In this document: positions 50,195 through 62,040 of the stretch, one piece after another
Numbering within the stretch: position 1 is the stretch's first letter
Layout: every line of letters starts with the position of its first letter
Assembly (NCBI GenBank): GCA_963921935.1
Contig: OY998181.1
Location: 141,693,423-141,757,422, forward strand
Reading direction: 5' to 3'
DNA: 64,000 bases
Source: Galeruca laticollis
Lineage: Eukaryota; Arthropoda; Insecta; Coleoptera; Chrysomelidae
The notes under the pieces: model-generated
The model's input: only the letters and a program-made list of their open reading frames with translations
Database searches by the model: none
What the model was told of the DNA's origin: nothing
Program-made: the position numbers and the translations under genes

Positions 50195-52341
50195 TGACAT
50201 AGGTTTTTTTTGCAAGAATAAGATTGCAACATTACAAAAAATTTATTAGAAACTATAAAACTGCACAGTATTACAAACGAGTTAACTTTCACATCCACTG
50301 CTGTTATCTTCAGAATCAACCTCTTCAATATTCTGATTTAATTGCCGACTACTATTTAGATCGAAGGATTCATAAAATGCTTTATTTTCACTTTTGCTTA
50401 GAGTAGGACATAAATCCAGCAAACTCTTCACCTTTAAAGGGTTTATAGCGATAGGTCCTGTGTATAAAGGTGTCAAGGTAAGCTCTTTTGTAAGCTTGGT
50501 TTTGCTTCTAATTAATGATCTGCTCCATGGCCCAGAGTATGATTCGCGTACTAACAATATCAGGATTTTCTTGCGAAATTTTGTACATTCTGAGAGTTTT
50601 CATTTTCAGTGGTGGTTTTGGTGTTTTTAAAAAATATGGCTCGATAGCTCTCTTTACATCAAAGAAGTTTGATTGATTAACATTGATGACTTTAAAAGGC
50701 GAAGGCTTTGACCGGCAGTTTGCGATAATGTTATCCCACTCCTGGGGTGTCTCAACCGTCACTTTTTCTTTCTTTTTGCTAATAATGGAAAAGTCTTGAT
50801 CATTGGGCATAAAAGAGTGACCTCTTATTGGGAAGATATGGACGACACTTTTAAAAAGGTTTAGCACGTGGACGACGAAGTATAGGAAACGTACCATCGT
50901 ATAGTTTTTATTCTGGCCAGCGCACCCATCACTAAAAATGACCAACGTTTCTGTCGCAGTAATCTCCTTATGTCTTAAAAAGTGAAATAAGTGTGAGGTT
51001 ACATCGTTTCGACCTTTTTTTCCCACGCTTTCATCATATACGTACATTGACGCAGAGTCATCAGCAAAGTCATGGACCCCAAACACAAAGTACCACAACT
51101 GGCGAGCATAAAAAACGGTATTCGTTCTAATGTGAGGTAATGGCAAATTTTGCATAAAATCGAAGCTTATAACAGTAGCCTGATTTGTGCGATCCTCCTG
51201 TTCCCATTTTCGCTTCAAAGTATAAAAATCCTCAGCTTTCCGCAGATGGAGTTCCTTTAGAGCCTCTTGCTTCTTTTCCTCTTGCTTATCTTTGCTGGCT
51301 TCAATTTTTTGGCGGAACATGTCACACATCGTACATGTATCGGTTCTTGGTAGACCAAATTTAATGTTAAATTTTGTGGTAAATATTGACCAATAAACCT
51401 TGTAAGAAACATTGATTCTATGTTTTTCTAGGAAAAGACGATACATGTCTTTTACGCTTAGAGTTTCAGGCAAATAAAACCTATGCGGATTCTTTCGTAA
51501 CGAATAATGAGATTGCCTAGCAGGGAATGATTTAATGTGCTGCTGAATAAGAACATCTATTTCAGGAGGAGTTTTGTTTGGTCTGTTTTTATGATGGCCC
51601 CTTTTGTCTAAGGTAGATCCACTTGTTTCAGAAAGACAGCTTTGAATCCTTCGCAGCCTAGCCCTGGTAATCCCATGAAAACTAAGGAAAGCATCTCTGC
51701 ATATGGTTACATCAACATATTTGGAAGCAAGTTCGGTTTTGGTGCGTACTGTGTATGAGAAGGACACAGAATGGTAAAATCTCGAATGTGATTCATCATC
51801 ACTAGATTCACTATGGCTGTGAATTTTAGATTTTCTAGGCCTTCTTTGCTTCACAGGTGAAGTTTTTATTAAACCGGCTAAGTGACTGTCTTGGAGATTT
51901 TTTGTTGGAAGTTTATAAAACTCTTTCAATATCTGTTCCCTTTTATCTTTTGTCATTACACTAAAGCACTTGAATCTTTTACATCTAAAAAAATTAATAC
52001 ATATTTACAGCATTTCAGTTTAATAAATTTCAAGAATTCGCTTACTTGAAGTCTGGTCCCACTTTTTTCTCTTCGATAAATCTACCCTTATGGTTAACAT
52101 GTGCTTCTCCTTTCACTTTCTTATCCATTATAGCTGTTTCTTTTTTGATTTTTTTTTGTTTCTTTACCGGTACAACCGGATCTTCAACATCACTCATGGC
52201 CACAATGAAATGAAACCACTGTTATGTCAGTAAATGAAACTTAACTAGTCACAATGATGTTTCTCGACAAACTAACCTAACAACGCCAAACGTATAATCG
52301 CAACTACCTACGACTATTTCTGGCAATAACAACCTATGTCA
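50195..52341 (-). mobile_element. Candidate DNA transposon carrying a DUF7869 gene
   Basis: Imperfect inverted repeats (21 of 24 bases, TGACATAGGTT at the outer ends) at 50,195-50,218 and 52,318-52,341 enclose the intact two-exon gene. The flanks read TTGAC on the left and TTGAT on the right, a possible 5-bp duplication with one change. A further related copy of the repeat lies at 52,371-52,394 in direct orientation. Mobility is inferred. Confidence 0.45.
50508..52197 (-). CDS. DUF7869-type protein (542 aa, two exons), intact
   Basis: Exon 1 52,197-52,046 (MSDVEDPVVPVKKQ), a 61-bp intron (GTAAGC to TTTTTAG) and exon 2 51,984-50,508. The splice restores KCKRFKCFSV, a C..C motif typical of these proteins. 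Exon 2 contains a basic region, RRIQSCLSETSGST, then CTMCDMFRQK. The conserved core has D in ISFDFMQNLPLPH, D in FSDGCAGQNKNY, and H and D in RGHSFMPNDQDF. The spacing suggests a DDE/RNase H-like nuclease. The family is widespread in insects and its function is not established. There is no lesion, so it may be active. Confidence 0.8.
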
Positions 52342-52452
52342 TTGATGTAGGTTGTTTGTGCTGGAAACGCCGATGACATGGGCTATTTTTGTAGAACCAT
52401 AGAATATAACTCTTAGCATTACATCGCATATAGGTGGTTTCTGTGGAATATT

Positions 52453-52880
52453 TTACTCTAGGCAAATGCACAGTGACTCCGCGCCACCTGCCAATAAAAA
52501 ATTAAAAACTTCACTTATTTTGACAAGTGCTGTTTTTGTAATGAACGCTTCAATTATAAGTTTATTATTACTAACTTTGCTACAATTGATTAAAAATGGA
52601 GGTGATGCAACATCATTGGGCGAAGGAGCAAGAATGATCTTCAATGTCGTGTTTAGAAGATTCCGCTACTGAAATATTATTAGTCTCTTCAGTATTTTTT
52701 TCAATTTCGTTTTAATTTTGAAGTTGCATCATTAGATCAGTGTCTGGTGACAAAAGATTTTGAGTGTGTTCTAAATGTTGCACTGGTCTTACATACGGCA
52801 ATACAAATTACATAATGTCGTGCAAGAAGTATGTTTTTTTGCTTTTTATGAAGAACCACTTGCCGATGGTTTCAAGTTCC
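52453..52880 (-). pseudogene. Possible MADF-domain gene remnant
   Basis: Minus-strand readings around 52,880-52,680 give WFFIKSKK, FLHDIM and VLPYVRPVQHLEHTQ, like the end of a MADF (Myb/SANT-like) domain, with stops. APSPNDVASPPF follows at about 52,640. MADF proteins often accompany Harbinger elements. Weak assignment. Confidence 0.3.
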
Positions 52881-52929
52881 GGACAAATCCATTGCAAATG
52901 TTCTTCCATTTTTCTTTACAATCAGCCAC

Positions 52930-53870
52930 TGCAAATATAAATATTGTTGGAATTCGAATTCAGAATCGTTCCTGAGTCCTGCCAGAATGACAAGGTCGTC
53001 TGCATACGCTTGCAGTTCTACCCCTCTTCTTGCGAGAGTACCAAGCACGTCATCCATCAGTAGTGACCACAGTAGGGGAGATAGCACCCCACCCTGCGGG
53101 CAACCCCTGGAAACCTTAAAGCTAATGGCTTCATCTTGAAAAGATGTAGTGGCTGTTTGTTTAATGCCCTTCTCAGCCAAAGCTGAACCAATGGAGGCCG
53201 GTAGTGCATTGTCAAATGCTCCTTCGATGTCAAGAAAAATGGCCACCGCAATCTCCTTATTGTTAAGGTACTGTGTGATTTTCCCAACAAGGTTGTGTAA
53301 TGCTAAATCTGTTGATTTGCCAGTTTGATAAGCGTACTGGTGGATGCTCAGTGGGGAGCTGTATAATGTTACCCGCCTGATGTGGCTGTCCAGTACTCTT
53401 TAATGATAGGAGGAGATCCCTGCTTCCCGAAGCTTGTCCGCCGCAGTGTCTATCCCATCACAACTGTTAATTGTAGTGAAGCCGTCCTCAATGTACCGTT
53501 GGAGGTAATTTTTGTATCCAGTCCAGTCAGTAGCTTTTGAGTCGCGATATTCCACCACTGTCCGTGGATCTATTACAATGTTGAATTTAATGTGTCTGTT
53601 ATCTGAACATGAAGGTTTAATAGATACTGCCCTGTGCCATATCTTATTGCTTAGAAAGTTTGAGCTGATTGTTAAATCTAACACCACTGACCTATTTCTA
53701 GTTACAAAAGTTGGTTCGGAGCCCTTATTAATAACAGATAGCCCTTCTCCTAGTATTTAATCAAAAAGTAACTCACCTCTATGATTTATATTCGTGCTAC
53801 CCCACGATGTATGGTGTGAATTGGCGTCACAACCCATGACTAACTGGAGTCTATTCTTCTTGCTATAATC
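52930..53870 (-). pseudogene. LINE5: endonuclease end and RT, internally deleted
   Basis: MGCDANSHHTSWGSTN and TRNRSVVLDLTISS end the endonuclease. The frame then jumps from GISSYH directly to RVLDSHIRRVT, HQYAYQTGKST, IFLDIEGAFDNA, RGCPQGGVLSPLLW and the catalytic QAYADDLVIL. The linker and RT N-terminus are deleted. The upstream part of the endonuclease lies beyond the P element (58,507-58,720). Confidence 0.85.
53862..53870. repeat. Target-site duplication of the P-like element, left
   Basis: GCTATAATC here and at 58,507-58,515. P elements make 8-bp duplications. One of the nine bases may belong to the terminal repeat. Confidence 0.8.
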
Positions 53871-53901
53871 GTTGATTGAGAAGTACGGGAAGATACGCAA
53901 T

Positions 53902-54975
53902 GCCTATACAAAAATCTGTGCTCACCAACGTTTCTCATTCCCCTTACGTCGCTTGCCTCATGGCCCTAGTCACGACCCTTGTAAGGTGGAGCCTCTGGCG
54001 GCTCAACGAAAAATCTCTCATTTTATTTTGTGATACCCAGCAGCAGGTTTAAAATTTCATTTTTATGATACAGGCAACAATAAGCGTTTATTGAGATAAT
54101 GACGCCAGGGTAACGTATTGATCCGTTATTTGTCGACGACTTATGTATGAACACAGTATGAAAAAATTACAAAGTAGAAGAATGATTTATAGTAGGAATT
54201 ATTTATTTATGAATGAATGTATTTGTATAACCACTAAAAAACAACCTTTCTACCGTTCGATTAACGGTTTTATCGTAAATACCAACGGAATTTTAGGAAT
54301 ATTAGAACATAACAATAAGTAAAAATGTCTATTCTACGAATATTCACAATGGTATTAAAAAGGGAAATTCATTTAATAATAATAATATAATAATAATTTT
54401 TATTCAATAAATATAGATACAGTAATACATAAAAAGATACATTAATACATAGAAAATAATTACACTAAATTGAATAAGCAGTATAGGTCACTGAAGTAGT
54501 TATCATTACTACTTGTATTGTGACCGGAAAACATGAACAAATAAGTTTTTTGTCAAATCCAGTAAGTTGTCCAACCCGTTAATAAGAGAAATCCAGTAAA
54601 TTGTCAAGTTTTATAGTAAATTTTTAGGGGGTACCATATCAATTGTTATAGACACATAAACTGCTGAAATGGATACTGGCAATTATGATACAGTTTGATT
54701 TAATATATTGCTAAAGAAGTCTATATGTTTCCATAATCCACTTCTTAATTCGATTTTTAAATACATTGTAACTTTTTACTTTGTCTATTCTACGAATATT
54801 AACAATACTATTAAAAAGTTTACCTGGAAATTCATTCTCTTGTTTAATTTCTGAACTATCTATCTAACTAGGTAAATACGTTTACTAAGGGAAAATGGTT
54901 GATATCTGCGTATTTGTATCGCAAAAAGTGGGATGCGGATTTGGAACAATTGAAATAATTCTTCAGGAAACAAAT
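53902..54975. other. 3' non-coding part of the P-like element
   Basis: AT-rich, no open frame of note. It includes a phrase found twice (CTATTCTACGAATATT.ACAAT at 54,331 and 54,783), so a partial internal duplication is present. Confidence 0.5.
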
Positions 54976-57900
54976 TTACTTGGGTTGCTGACTTGTGCTT
55001 GTCTTTTTAGATAAAATACATATTTTCCGGTGAGGTTTAGAACTTTTAATTGAATTTCTAATTAAATTTTGACTCTCCCATTTCAAGTTGTTGTAAATCA
55101 TAGTTTTTATTAATAATTTTAAATATTTATCAATATGCAAAGGACATAAGTTTGTTTTATATGAGTGAATTTTCTCTAATAATCTGCTATAAATCAATTT
55201 TGATACATTATTTCTAACTTTTAATGTTTGGTAAAGATCATTAATAGATTTTATTATATTGTCACATAGTTTCGAAAATTCGTTTGTAGGATTCTTTAAA
55301 AAAGATACGTTATTTCGCGTAGCAAAGTTTTTATTAATCAACAAAATTTCCTTTTTATCGGTTAATTCTATTTGATCTTTTATCAAAAAATGATCACAAC
55401 AGTTTTCACATTTTGTCTTTTGTACCAATATTTTGGCGAAATATCCGGCAACATAAACATTAGAACAAGTTTCTAAATTAACAATTGTCTTTTCTCTATT
55501 AGCAATTTCTAGATCAGAAGAAATAAAGCTGCTGATATTAATTTGTGAAATATGATTTTCCGACGAATTGGTAGCATCGTTATTACCTTCAATAACTGGG
55601 TCTACAGTTTTAGTAGTCTGATATTCGTCTAATTGTAAAAACTCTTGTAAATCTTCTTCGCAATTTCCACTATCTAATGATTTTTGTAATTTAATGTTTA
55701 TGTTGCACTGCAAAGCTATTCGAAATTGTTGCACACTTGGTTTTGCATTGTATCCACACCTATTTCTAATTACTGAAAATAGATTTTCTAATGGATCCTG
55801 GTTAAGGTGACTAGTTATAACATATTTACAGTCAAATGTATTTCTCAAATGTTCAAATAATTCAAGAACTGAATTAAGAGTCCAAATGAAACCGTTAATA
55901 CAATGGATATTATTTCTTTTAGTATTATTTTCGAATATTTCAAATGAATTAAAATAATCAAGTCCAAATTTTAAGTTATTTAATGAGGTGGGATTTTGAG
56001 GAGATAGGGGTCGTCTATTAGGATTTGGATCATATAAAGCTCTGCTGTTGAGAGAATCAAATATACTGTTCACGCTCTTCAGAAAGTCTGCGGTATTTTC
56101 GGCGGTTGCACTTTTAATTGCATCTAATTGGGAAGATGTCCTTATTACAGCACTAAACGAATTTGAAAAAATCTGAGCAGCCAATTTGACTCTCATTTTT
56201 TGCCATGTATTTGGAAATAAGTGGGTATCTGTAATTTTCGGTAATGCCCTAGTTGTTTTGCTTTCTTTATCTAATAAATATGTTTTGACTAAATCTTGCC
56301 AAGATACAGGATTTCCATTAATTCGAAAATATAACTTAGGATTCATAAAATTATTTCTCAAGCTTTTCAATAAGTGTGGAATGTCAAATATCGTAAACAA
56401 CTTAGAACTATTAACAGTAATTGATGGGTTTTTTCCTGTTGCGCCTAATATTTTGAAAGCATTTCTATTGCAAGTGCCCTGATCACAAACTAGAGCTACT
56501 GGAAGAAGTTGTATATTTTCTAAGCCCTGAACAACATATGATATTATCTGTGCCATGATATCTCCTTTTACGGTCCCATTCGAGGTAAAATAGCATAATG
56601 GAATTTTCCAATGATCAAATATGCCTCTAATATAAAATACTAGCGCTGAATTGGCGGCTTTATTTTTTCGCCCAAGAAATCCCAAATCCTCGTAACCTTC
56701 AATACAGTCATAAAACTGATTATATTGTAATTTAGATTCCAAATGAATTTCATCAAACAGAATTACGCAAGCCCGTTCTGTTCTAGACATGGTTTTGACT
56801 TTTATTTCAAGTTTATTTGTCAGAGTGTTTTCCAAACCAGTTTTTAAATTGATAACACGAAGCCAAGAATGGATTGTTCGAACTGATGGCAAAGAAAATG
56901 ATAAACATTGTCTTATAATAGAGAGAAAGCGCCAAATGTCGTTCATTTGTTTTCCATACTTTTTTTTTTGTTGAAGATAACTGCATGCCGATGAATATTT
57001 TCACAGAAGAACTTTTCTCTTTTAACAAATTGGCCAAAAGGTTTTCAGTTGTTAGCTTTGATTTTCTTTGTAAACGAGAATATTGTGTTCTTTGAGCTCT
57101 AAACTTTTTTCTTAACGAACATAACTTAGTACTTAAAATACTAGACCTTTTTTTCACTTCAGATTTTGTTGAAGATGGGGTATCTGTAAATTCTATTGTA
57201 TAATTTGGCGCTGCTCCAGTAGTTGGACTTTGACAACTTGTGCTGCGATTAACAAATTGTGCAGGTTGGCCAGGATCGATGTCACCATCATGGGGCCGCT
57301 TTCTCGAATAGGTTTTTAAATGTTCTTCTGAAATATAAAATCGAGTTCTTAAAAAATCGTAGTTAGAAAAATGAAAAACACAATTTAACAATGACCCTAT
57401 ACATTACTGCTATACTAAAAATTGTTGTAAATATTTCCCTCACAAAAATCCGTTTACAAATTTTGAGCAAGTTTTATTAAAAAAAAAACAATAAAAAAGT
57501 ACATTCTTACCTCTGGGCGTTATTGGACGGAATTGCGAAATATCCTCTTGTATTTGGGATGTACCAGGAATGTTTATTGTAACTGAAAGCAAAAAAAAAA
57601 CACAATACTCAATTACCTGTATGCTTATACAATATAATAAAACTAAATAGTTCAGTTAAAAAAAAACTAATATAATCAAAATTATATTATTTTTGCGATA
57701 GAAATTAACTGTTTCCAAATAATTTCACTATTTAATAGTAAAATTTTACAATTAACTAGTGGAATTATTTGCAGACAGTTAGTTTCTTTCGCAGCAATAA
57801 CATGATTCCAAAAAATAAGGGTTGAAACAGTAAATTCAATCAAAATTATTATACTTGTCCTGTACGACTTAATACAAAGTAACACTTATTTTTAAACACA

Positions 57901-58215
57901 AAAATTCAAGATGATTTATCATTATTCACATAACTGAATTAGGAAACAAAAATATAATTAACTTACATACCTTTCCAAGATACGGGTACTGCATCTTTCC
58001 TTAGAAGTTTTCTTTTGCCACTTAGGTAAACATCGTTTTTCGCATATGTGATAATTTTTTAGCAGCATCTCCTCCATCATAAAAATATCCATATTTCCAC
58101 AGTTCTGTATCCACTCAAAGAGTATATTTGATTTAGACACTGGGAATTTAAAAAAAACTAATAGTATTGTCTTTATTTTTCTTCTTATTGCAACATCCCC
58201 TATAACTACAGGCAT
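54976..58215 (-). pseudogene. P-type transposase with THAP domain, nearly intact
   Basis: Exons on the minus strand: 58,215-57,971 (THAP-like, with FFKFPVSKSN but the first cysteines and final H changed), 57,582-57,511 (INIPGTSQIQEDI, flanked by CAG and GTAAG) and from about 57,330 (EEHLKTYSRKRP and a coiled coil). A shift in an A10 run near 56,960 leads to the 656-codon frame. That frame has the RNase H-type catalytic D in LFDEIHLES, GYEDLGFLGR, D in VCDQGTCNRN, E in LNQDPLENLFSVIR and a C-terminal YVAGYFAKI with C..C pairs. P transposases bind DNA through THAP and use GTP. The damaged THAP and the homopolymer shift probably inactivate it. Confidence 0.87.
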
Positions 58216-58506
58216 TTTGTTTTTTCGTCTCCATAATTTAATAAATGTATGAAGCACAACGAAACCGTCAAAAATACAAAACACTGAAACTGCTAGTTAC
58301 CGATACCGATCAACTGCCAACTAAAGATTAATAGCGCACCACCGAGCGTACAAAGCGAACAGATAAAATGTACCGTACTTACTGGCCACACCTCCCTTGG
58401 CAAAGTTCTCGGGCTTGACGACACTATCGCCATCTATTTCTCGGAAACTTTTCAAGCTACATTTTGGCCCGTAAGGTTGCGTATCTTCCCGTACTTCTCA
58501 ATCAAC

Positions 58507-58515
58507 GCTATAATC
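58507..58515. repeat. Target-site duplication of the P-like element, right
   Basis: GCTATAATC, identical to 53,862-53,870. Confidence 0.8.
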
Positions 58516-58720
58516 GATTAGCTGCCGTATAGCGAGGGGAGGTACAGTATCCATATCTCCTGGGAAGTATGCATAGCAGGCGACTATGTTGGTCATACCA
58601 TTCTCCAGTAGGGACACTTGGATGGCTACTACATCAGGAGTGCAAAAGTCTGACTTGCCAAAACACCAAAACTGCAAACATCACCTATGAGTAGTTTTGT
58701 TAAAATGAACTATCCCACTT
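58507..58720 (-). pseudogene. LINE5 endonuclease, upstream part
   Basis: Translation FCTPDVVAIQVSLLENG, then CYAYFPGD and VPPLAIRQLIDYS joins seamlessly to 53,870 once the P element is removed. Confidence 0.75.
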
Positions 58721-58859
58721 GTTGTGGGTTAGATCACTACTGATTATTTTGGATCCTCCTTTTGTTTAGAATTTGTTGATTAGGATATTGTGTCATAGAT
58801 GTCGTTAGAATCGCAAACGGGGTTAAATCATTTTTGCTTGTTATATTAGACCCTCCTAA

Positions 58860-59342
58860 GAAACATTTTTCAATAATAATCTAATTTTCAAAAATTTGTG
58901 GGTTACACGGCTTTTGCATGACACCGTCCTGATAGTCATCTTGATTTTTTTCTTAAATAATAATGCAAATAGAATTAACAAATTTGTCAGATTTGTGGAA
59001 TGGCACATATTGATGAATGCACTGCATACCACCACAATTTTATCCAATACATTAGAACCATTTCTCTGTTTAGACATCATACTCATGGGTACTATTTCAT
59101 GAAAAATCTTGATTTTTTTTTAGCAAACCTATAACCCTTTCAACCTGAATTCGTACAGTTGCAATATTTCGAGTGCTTTTAAATCTATAGGATGCATCTG
59201 AGTTTTTCCTCGAGTAAAAGCATGTATTTTTATATGAGCACCCAATAATTCCATTGATTCCTGAATCAAAAAACCTCTGTCAGCCAGAACTATACACCAG
59301 GTAAAAGTAAATTCTAAAAATGATAATTTTCAGTCAAAATTT
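58860..59342 (-). pseudogene. PIF/Harbinger-like (DDE_Tnp_4) transposase, C-terminal part
   Basis: IVLADRGFLIQESMELL carries a catalytic D. HAFTRGKTQM and RNIATVRIQVERVIGLL carry the catalytic E. It ends near KIVVVCSAFINMCHS, with a TAG and a frameshift near 59,110. The N-terminal half is at 60,035-60,375, separated by an insertion of about 700 bp. Confidence 0.75.
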
Positions 59343-60035
59343 TTGTGCGTTTACTAAGAAGTTCGCCGTAGCGAGGTTTGCTGGTTGATTTTCCTTTCGC
59401 ACATGTTTTGAGCGGTTTTCAATTTACACTGGCCAGGTCCAATTGGCAGAGATGTAAATGAATTTAGCTTCGAAGGACCAGCTGGCAAAAGCGCCAGCTA
59501 CTATTAGATTTAGGAATAAATAAAATTCTGGAATGGTGGAATCGATCTTTATACCATAAAAAATATAAAGAAATAAATACAGTTAATATTCACTTAAAAG
59601 ACCTTAAGTTTCTTTGGTTCCAAATCCTAATGTTCAATTCTACTAAAATTGTAGGAAACCGGCACCCGTTTGGCAACAGCGCGACAATACCGATGAAAAA
59701 TGGAACGTGTTTGATGTAGATAAAGTTGTAAATAATACGAAGAATTTATTAAGTTTTAAACTACTTACAGTATACGTGCACACAGACACAAATCACTGAT
59801 TCTGAATAACATTAATTATGAAGTAATAATATTGAATTAGAATTAAGCTTGATACGTAAAAGGAAATTATAGATATGTTAATTTTCTAATTGATATGCTC
59901 AGGATACCACGGCTAAACGTAGAGAGAGAGTCGATCGCTCTATTGGGCCCGGAGGTACCAGGTTCGGGCTGAATCGATACGGATCGGAAAAATATTAAAA
60001 AGCGGGGGCTAAACCATGTATAAATTTATAGTAAA
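59343..60035 (-). mobile_element. Insertion of about 700 bp in the Harbinger-like gene (possible LTR fragment)
   Basis: It interrupts GRASDKI and ILTEN of the transposase. Its start is palindromic (GTATAAATT against AATTTATAC). It has no long frame. A TGGCGC-containing stretch near 59,500 could be a primer-binding site after an LTR end, so it may be an LTR with some internal sequence. Type not settled. Confidence 0.4.
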
Positions 60036-60375
60036 ATTTATACAATTTTGTCACTTGCTCTTCCACCCCAAGGTTCAGATATATATGAAATTGTACCATG
60101 AGGAGTAATACCAATAAGAAATTTGACAGTTTCATGATGTTTGTAATTGGACCAGCAGGGAGAAGTGTTTACGACATTGAAGGTGCTTCAGTGGGAACTT
60201 CAAAGCGATCTAACTGCTACTCGATCACCAAATGAATCCTTGAAACATGCTGGAACATTTTTTCGTAAGGCTTCTCGCTCCGGCCAATATACAACATGCT
60301 TGAATCTCGCATAAAGGACATCAACAGTTTTATAAAAAGTTTCTGATACTGTAGTTGGGCTTACAGCAAACGGCT
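60035..60375 (-). pseudogene. PIF/Harbinger-like transposase, middle part
   Basis: SPTTVSETFYKTVDVLY, then KHVVYWPEREALRK and CFKDSFGDRVAV (60,370-60,200), a gap where the first catalytic D should follow, then LIGITPHGTISYISEPW and GGRASDKI. It is joined in frame to a gypsy RNase H start at about 60,375. Confidence 0.7.
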
Positions 60376-62040
60376 TCGTAAAGTCTGGATACTGAAGCAG
60401 TGGCTCATTGGTTAGAAGGTTATTGCAGATCTTGATACATTCTAGGAATTCCGGTGTGTGTTCTATTTTCGCATTTTTATTCAAGCATGAAGTTGAAGGT
60501 TTCGTTATTCGGGCAAAGTCTTTGATGAATTTTCTATAGTAGCCCATTTAATCCCAGAAATCCTCTAATTTCTTTGGCTGTTTTCGGAATTGGGTAGTCG
60601 GCAATAGCTTTGATTTTGTCTGGATTCGGCTTAGTTCCTTCTGGAGTCACAATGTGATCTAAGAAGCTAACTTCCTTTTTCAGAAATTCACATTTGTTTA
60701 CCTGGATCTTAATTCCCGTTTCTCTTTTGTCTTTTGAAGATTTCCGCAAGATTGACAAGATGTTCATGTAGGGACGTAGGAAAAACGATTATGTCGTCCA
60801 TATATACAAGACATATTTCTGCTTGCAATCCTTTAAGAACATTGTCCATTACTCTTTGGAATGTTACCGGGACATTCTTGAGTCCAAATGGCAGTCTGAG
60901 GTATTCGTAGTGACCGTTCTGGACGTTAAATGCAGTTTTAGGGATGTATTCTTCTGCCATTTCAATCTGGTGGAATCCACTAGCTAGGTCGAGGGTAGAG
61001 AAGTACTGATATCTTCCTAGTTTGTCTAAGATATCTATGATGTTTGGGATTGGATATCTATCATATATTGTCTTCCATTATTCGCCATTTAATTTTTCCT
61101 GAGGCGTCGGGTTTCTTGAGGACGATCCATATAGAAGACGCCACCGTGATTGGCTTGGTCTAATGATTCCTTGGTCTAACAGTGATGCTATTTGTTTTTG
61201 GACCTCTTCTTTATGAATGTGTGAATAGCGGTATGATTTGGTGTAAGTGGGAATTTCATCTGTTGTTCTGATGTTATGCTTGATTTGGTTGGTGTAGGCG
61301 AGGGGTGACTCGGACGATGGAAGACATCTGAAAACTTTTTGCACAGCCGTTTAATGTGCTCTTCTTCTTCTGGATTGAGATGTTCGACATCTGTCTTCAG
61401 GTATTCCTGAGGTTAATGTCGGCTGTGTAAAGATGATAATCGGGTAAATGGATCTCCGAACTTCTAACTGTATTAGTTCGTCTGTGGTATTGATGAGTTC
61501 TGTCCATGCTAGACCATTGGCTGCTGTAGTTAGACTTTCGTTAAAGAAATCTCCTTGTACCTCTTGTTTGGGAAGTATGATAGTTCCTTGGGCTTCTTTA
61601 ACGGGTACTTGGACTTGAGTTATTTTCTGTGGTTCGAGTTGGATGGAGAATAATTGGGTTTTGTTTCTTTCGTAATATTGAATGGGTAGAATAGAATTTT
61701 CTGTGACGAGTTCGGAATCAGGAAAATTGAGTTTGGCTTTTAGAAGCTTGAGATTATCAAGGCCTATCAGGCCATCAAACGATTTGTGGAATTTGAAATA
61801 ACCGTTGTTTCGGAATTCGCAAAATATGGGTATGTCAGCACTATAATCTTGGATATAATTTTGGAAAATGGAGGTTACTATGATAGGTTCATATTTGATA
61901 TTGTCATGGAAATATTTCGAAGCGATGTCGGAATTGAAGAAATATTTGGTAGCTCCAGTGTCGATAAGTAGTTTAAGGGGAGCGTTGGAGATGGTTGTAT
62001 ATGGTAGTTCCCTTTTATCTTGGTAAGAATTCAGCTCTAT
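60375..62040 (-). pseudogene. Gypsy H pol (17.6/297-like): protease and RT, decayed
   Basis: Protease LIDTGATKYFFNS (about 61,960). RT pieces: IRPSQSRWR (61,160), STLDLASGFHQIEMA (61,000), LRLPFGLKNVPVTFQRVM, the catalytic YMDDIIVF (60,800), then GFLGLNGYYRKFIKDFA (60,540) and LLQYPDFTKPF at the RNase H start. Several stops and shifts. RNase H and integrase are gone, replaced by Harbinger-like sequence. Confidence 0.85.

Larger units (their letters stand above)
53871..58506 (-). mobile_element. P-element/THAP9-like DNA transposon
   Basis: Inverted repeats of about 30 bp, starting GTTGATTGAGAAGTACGGG, at 53,871-53,901 and 58,476-58,506. The shared 9-bp flank and a THAP/P-type transposase gene lie on the minus strand. 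Removing the element restores the LINE5 reading frame across the junction (RQLIDYS to KKNRLQLVMGC). Confidence 0.9.

Noticed and set aside
50282..50557. Separate 91-codon minus-strand gene after the DUF7869 gene
   Set aside because: It overlaps the end of the intact gene in another frame and has no recognisable domain. It may be a 3' UTR frame.
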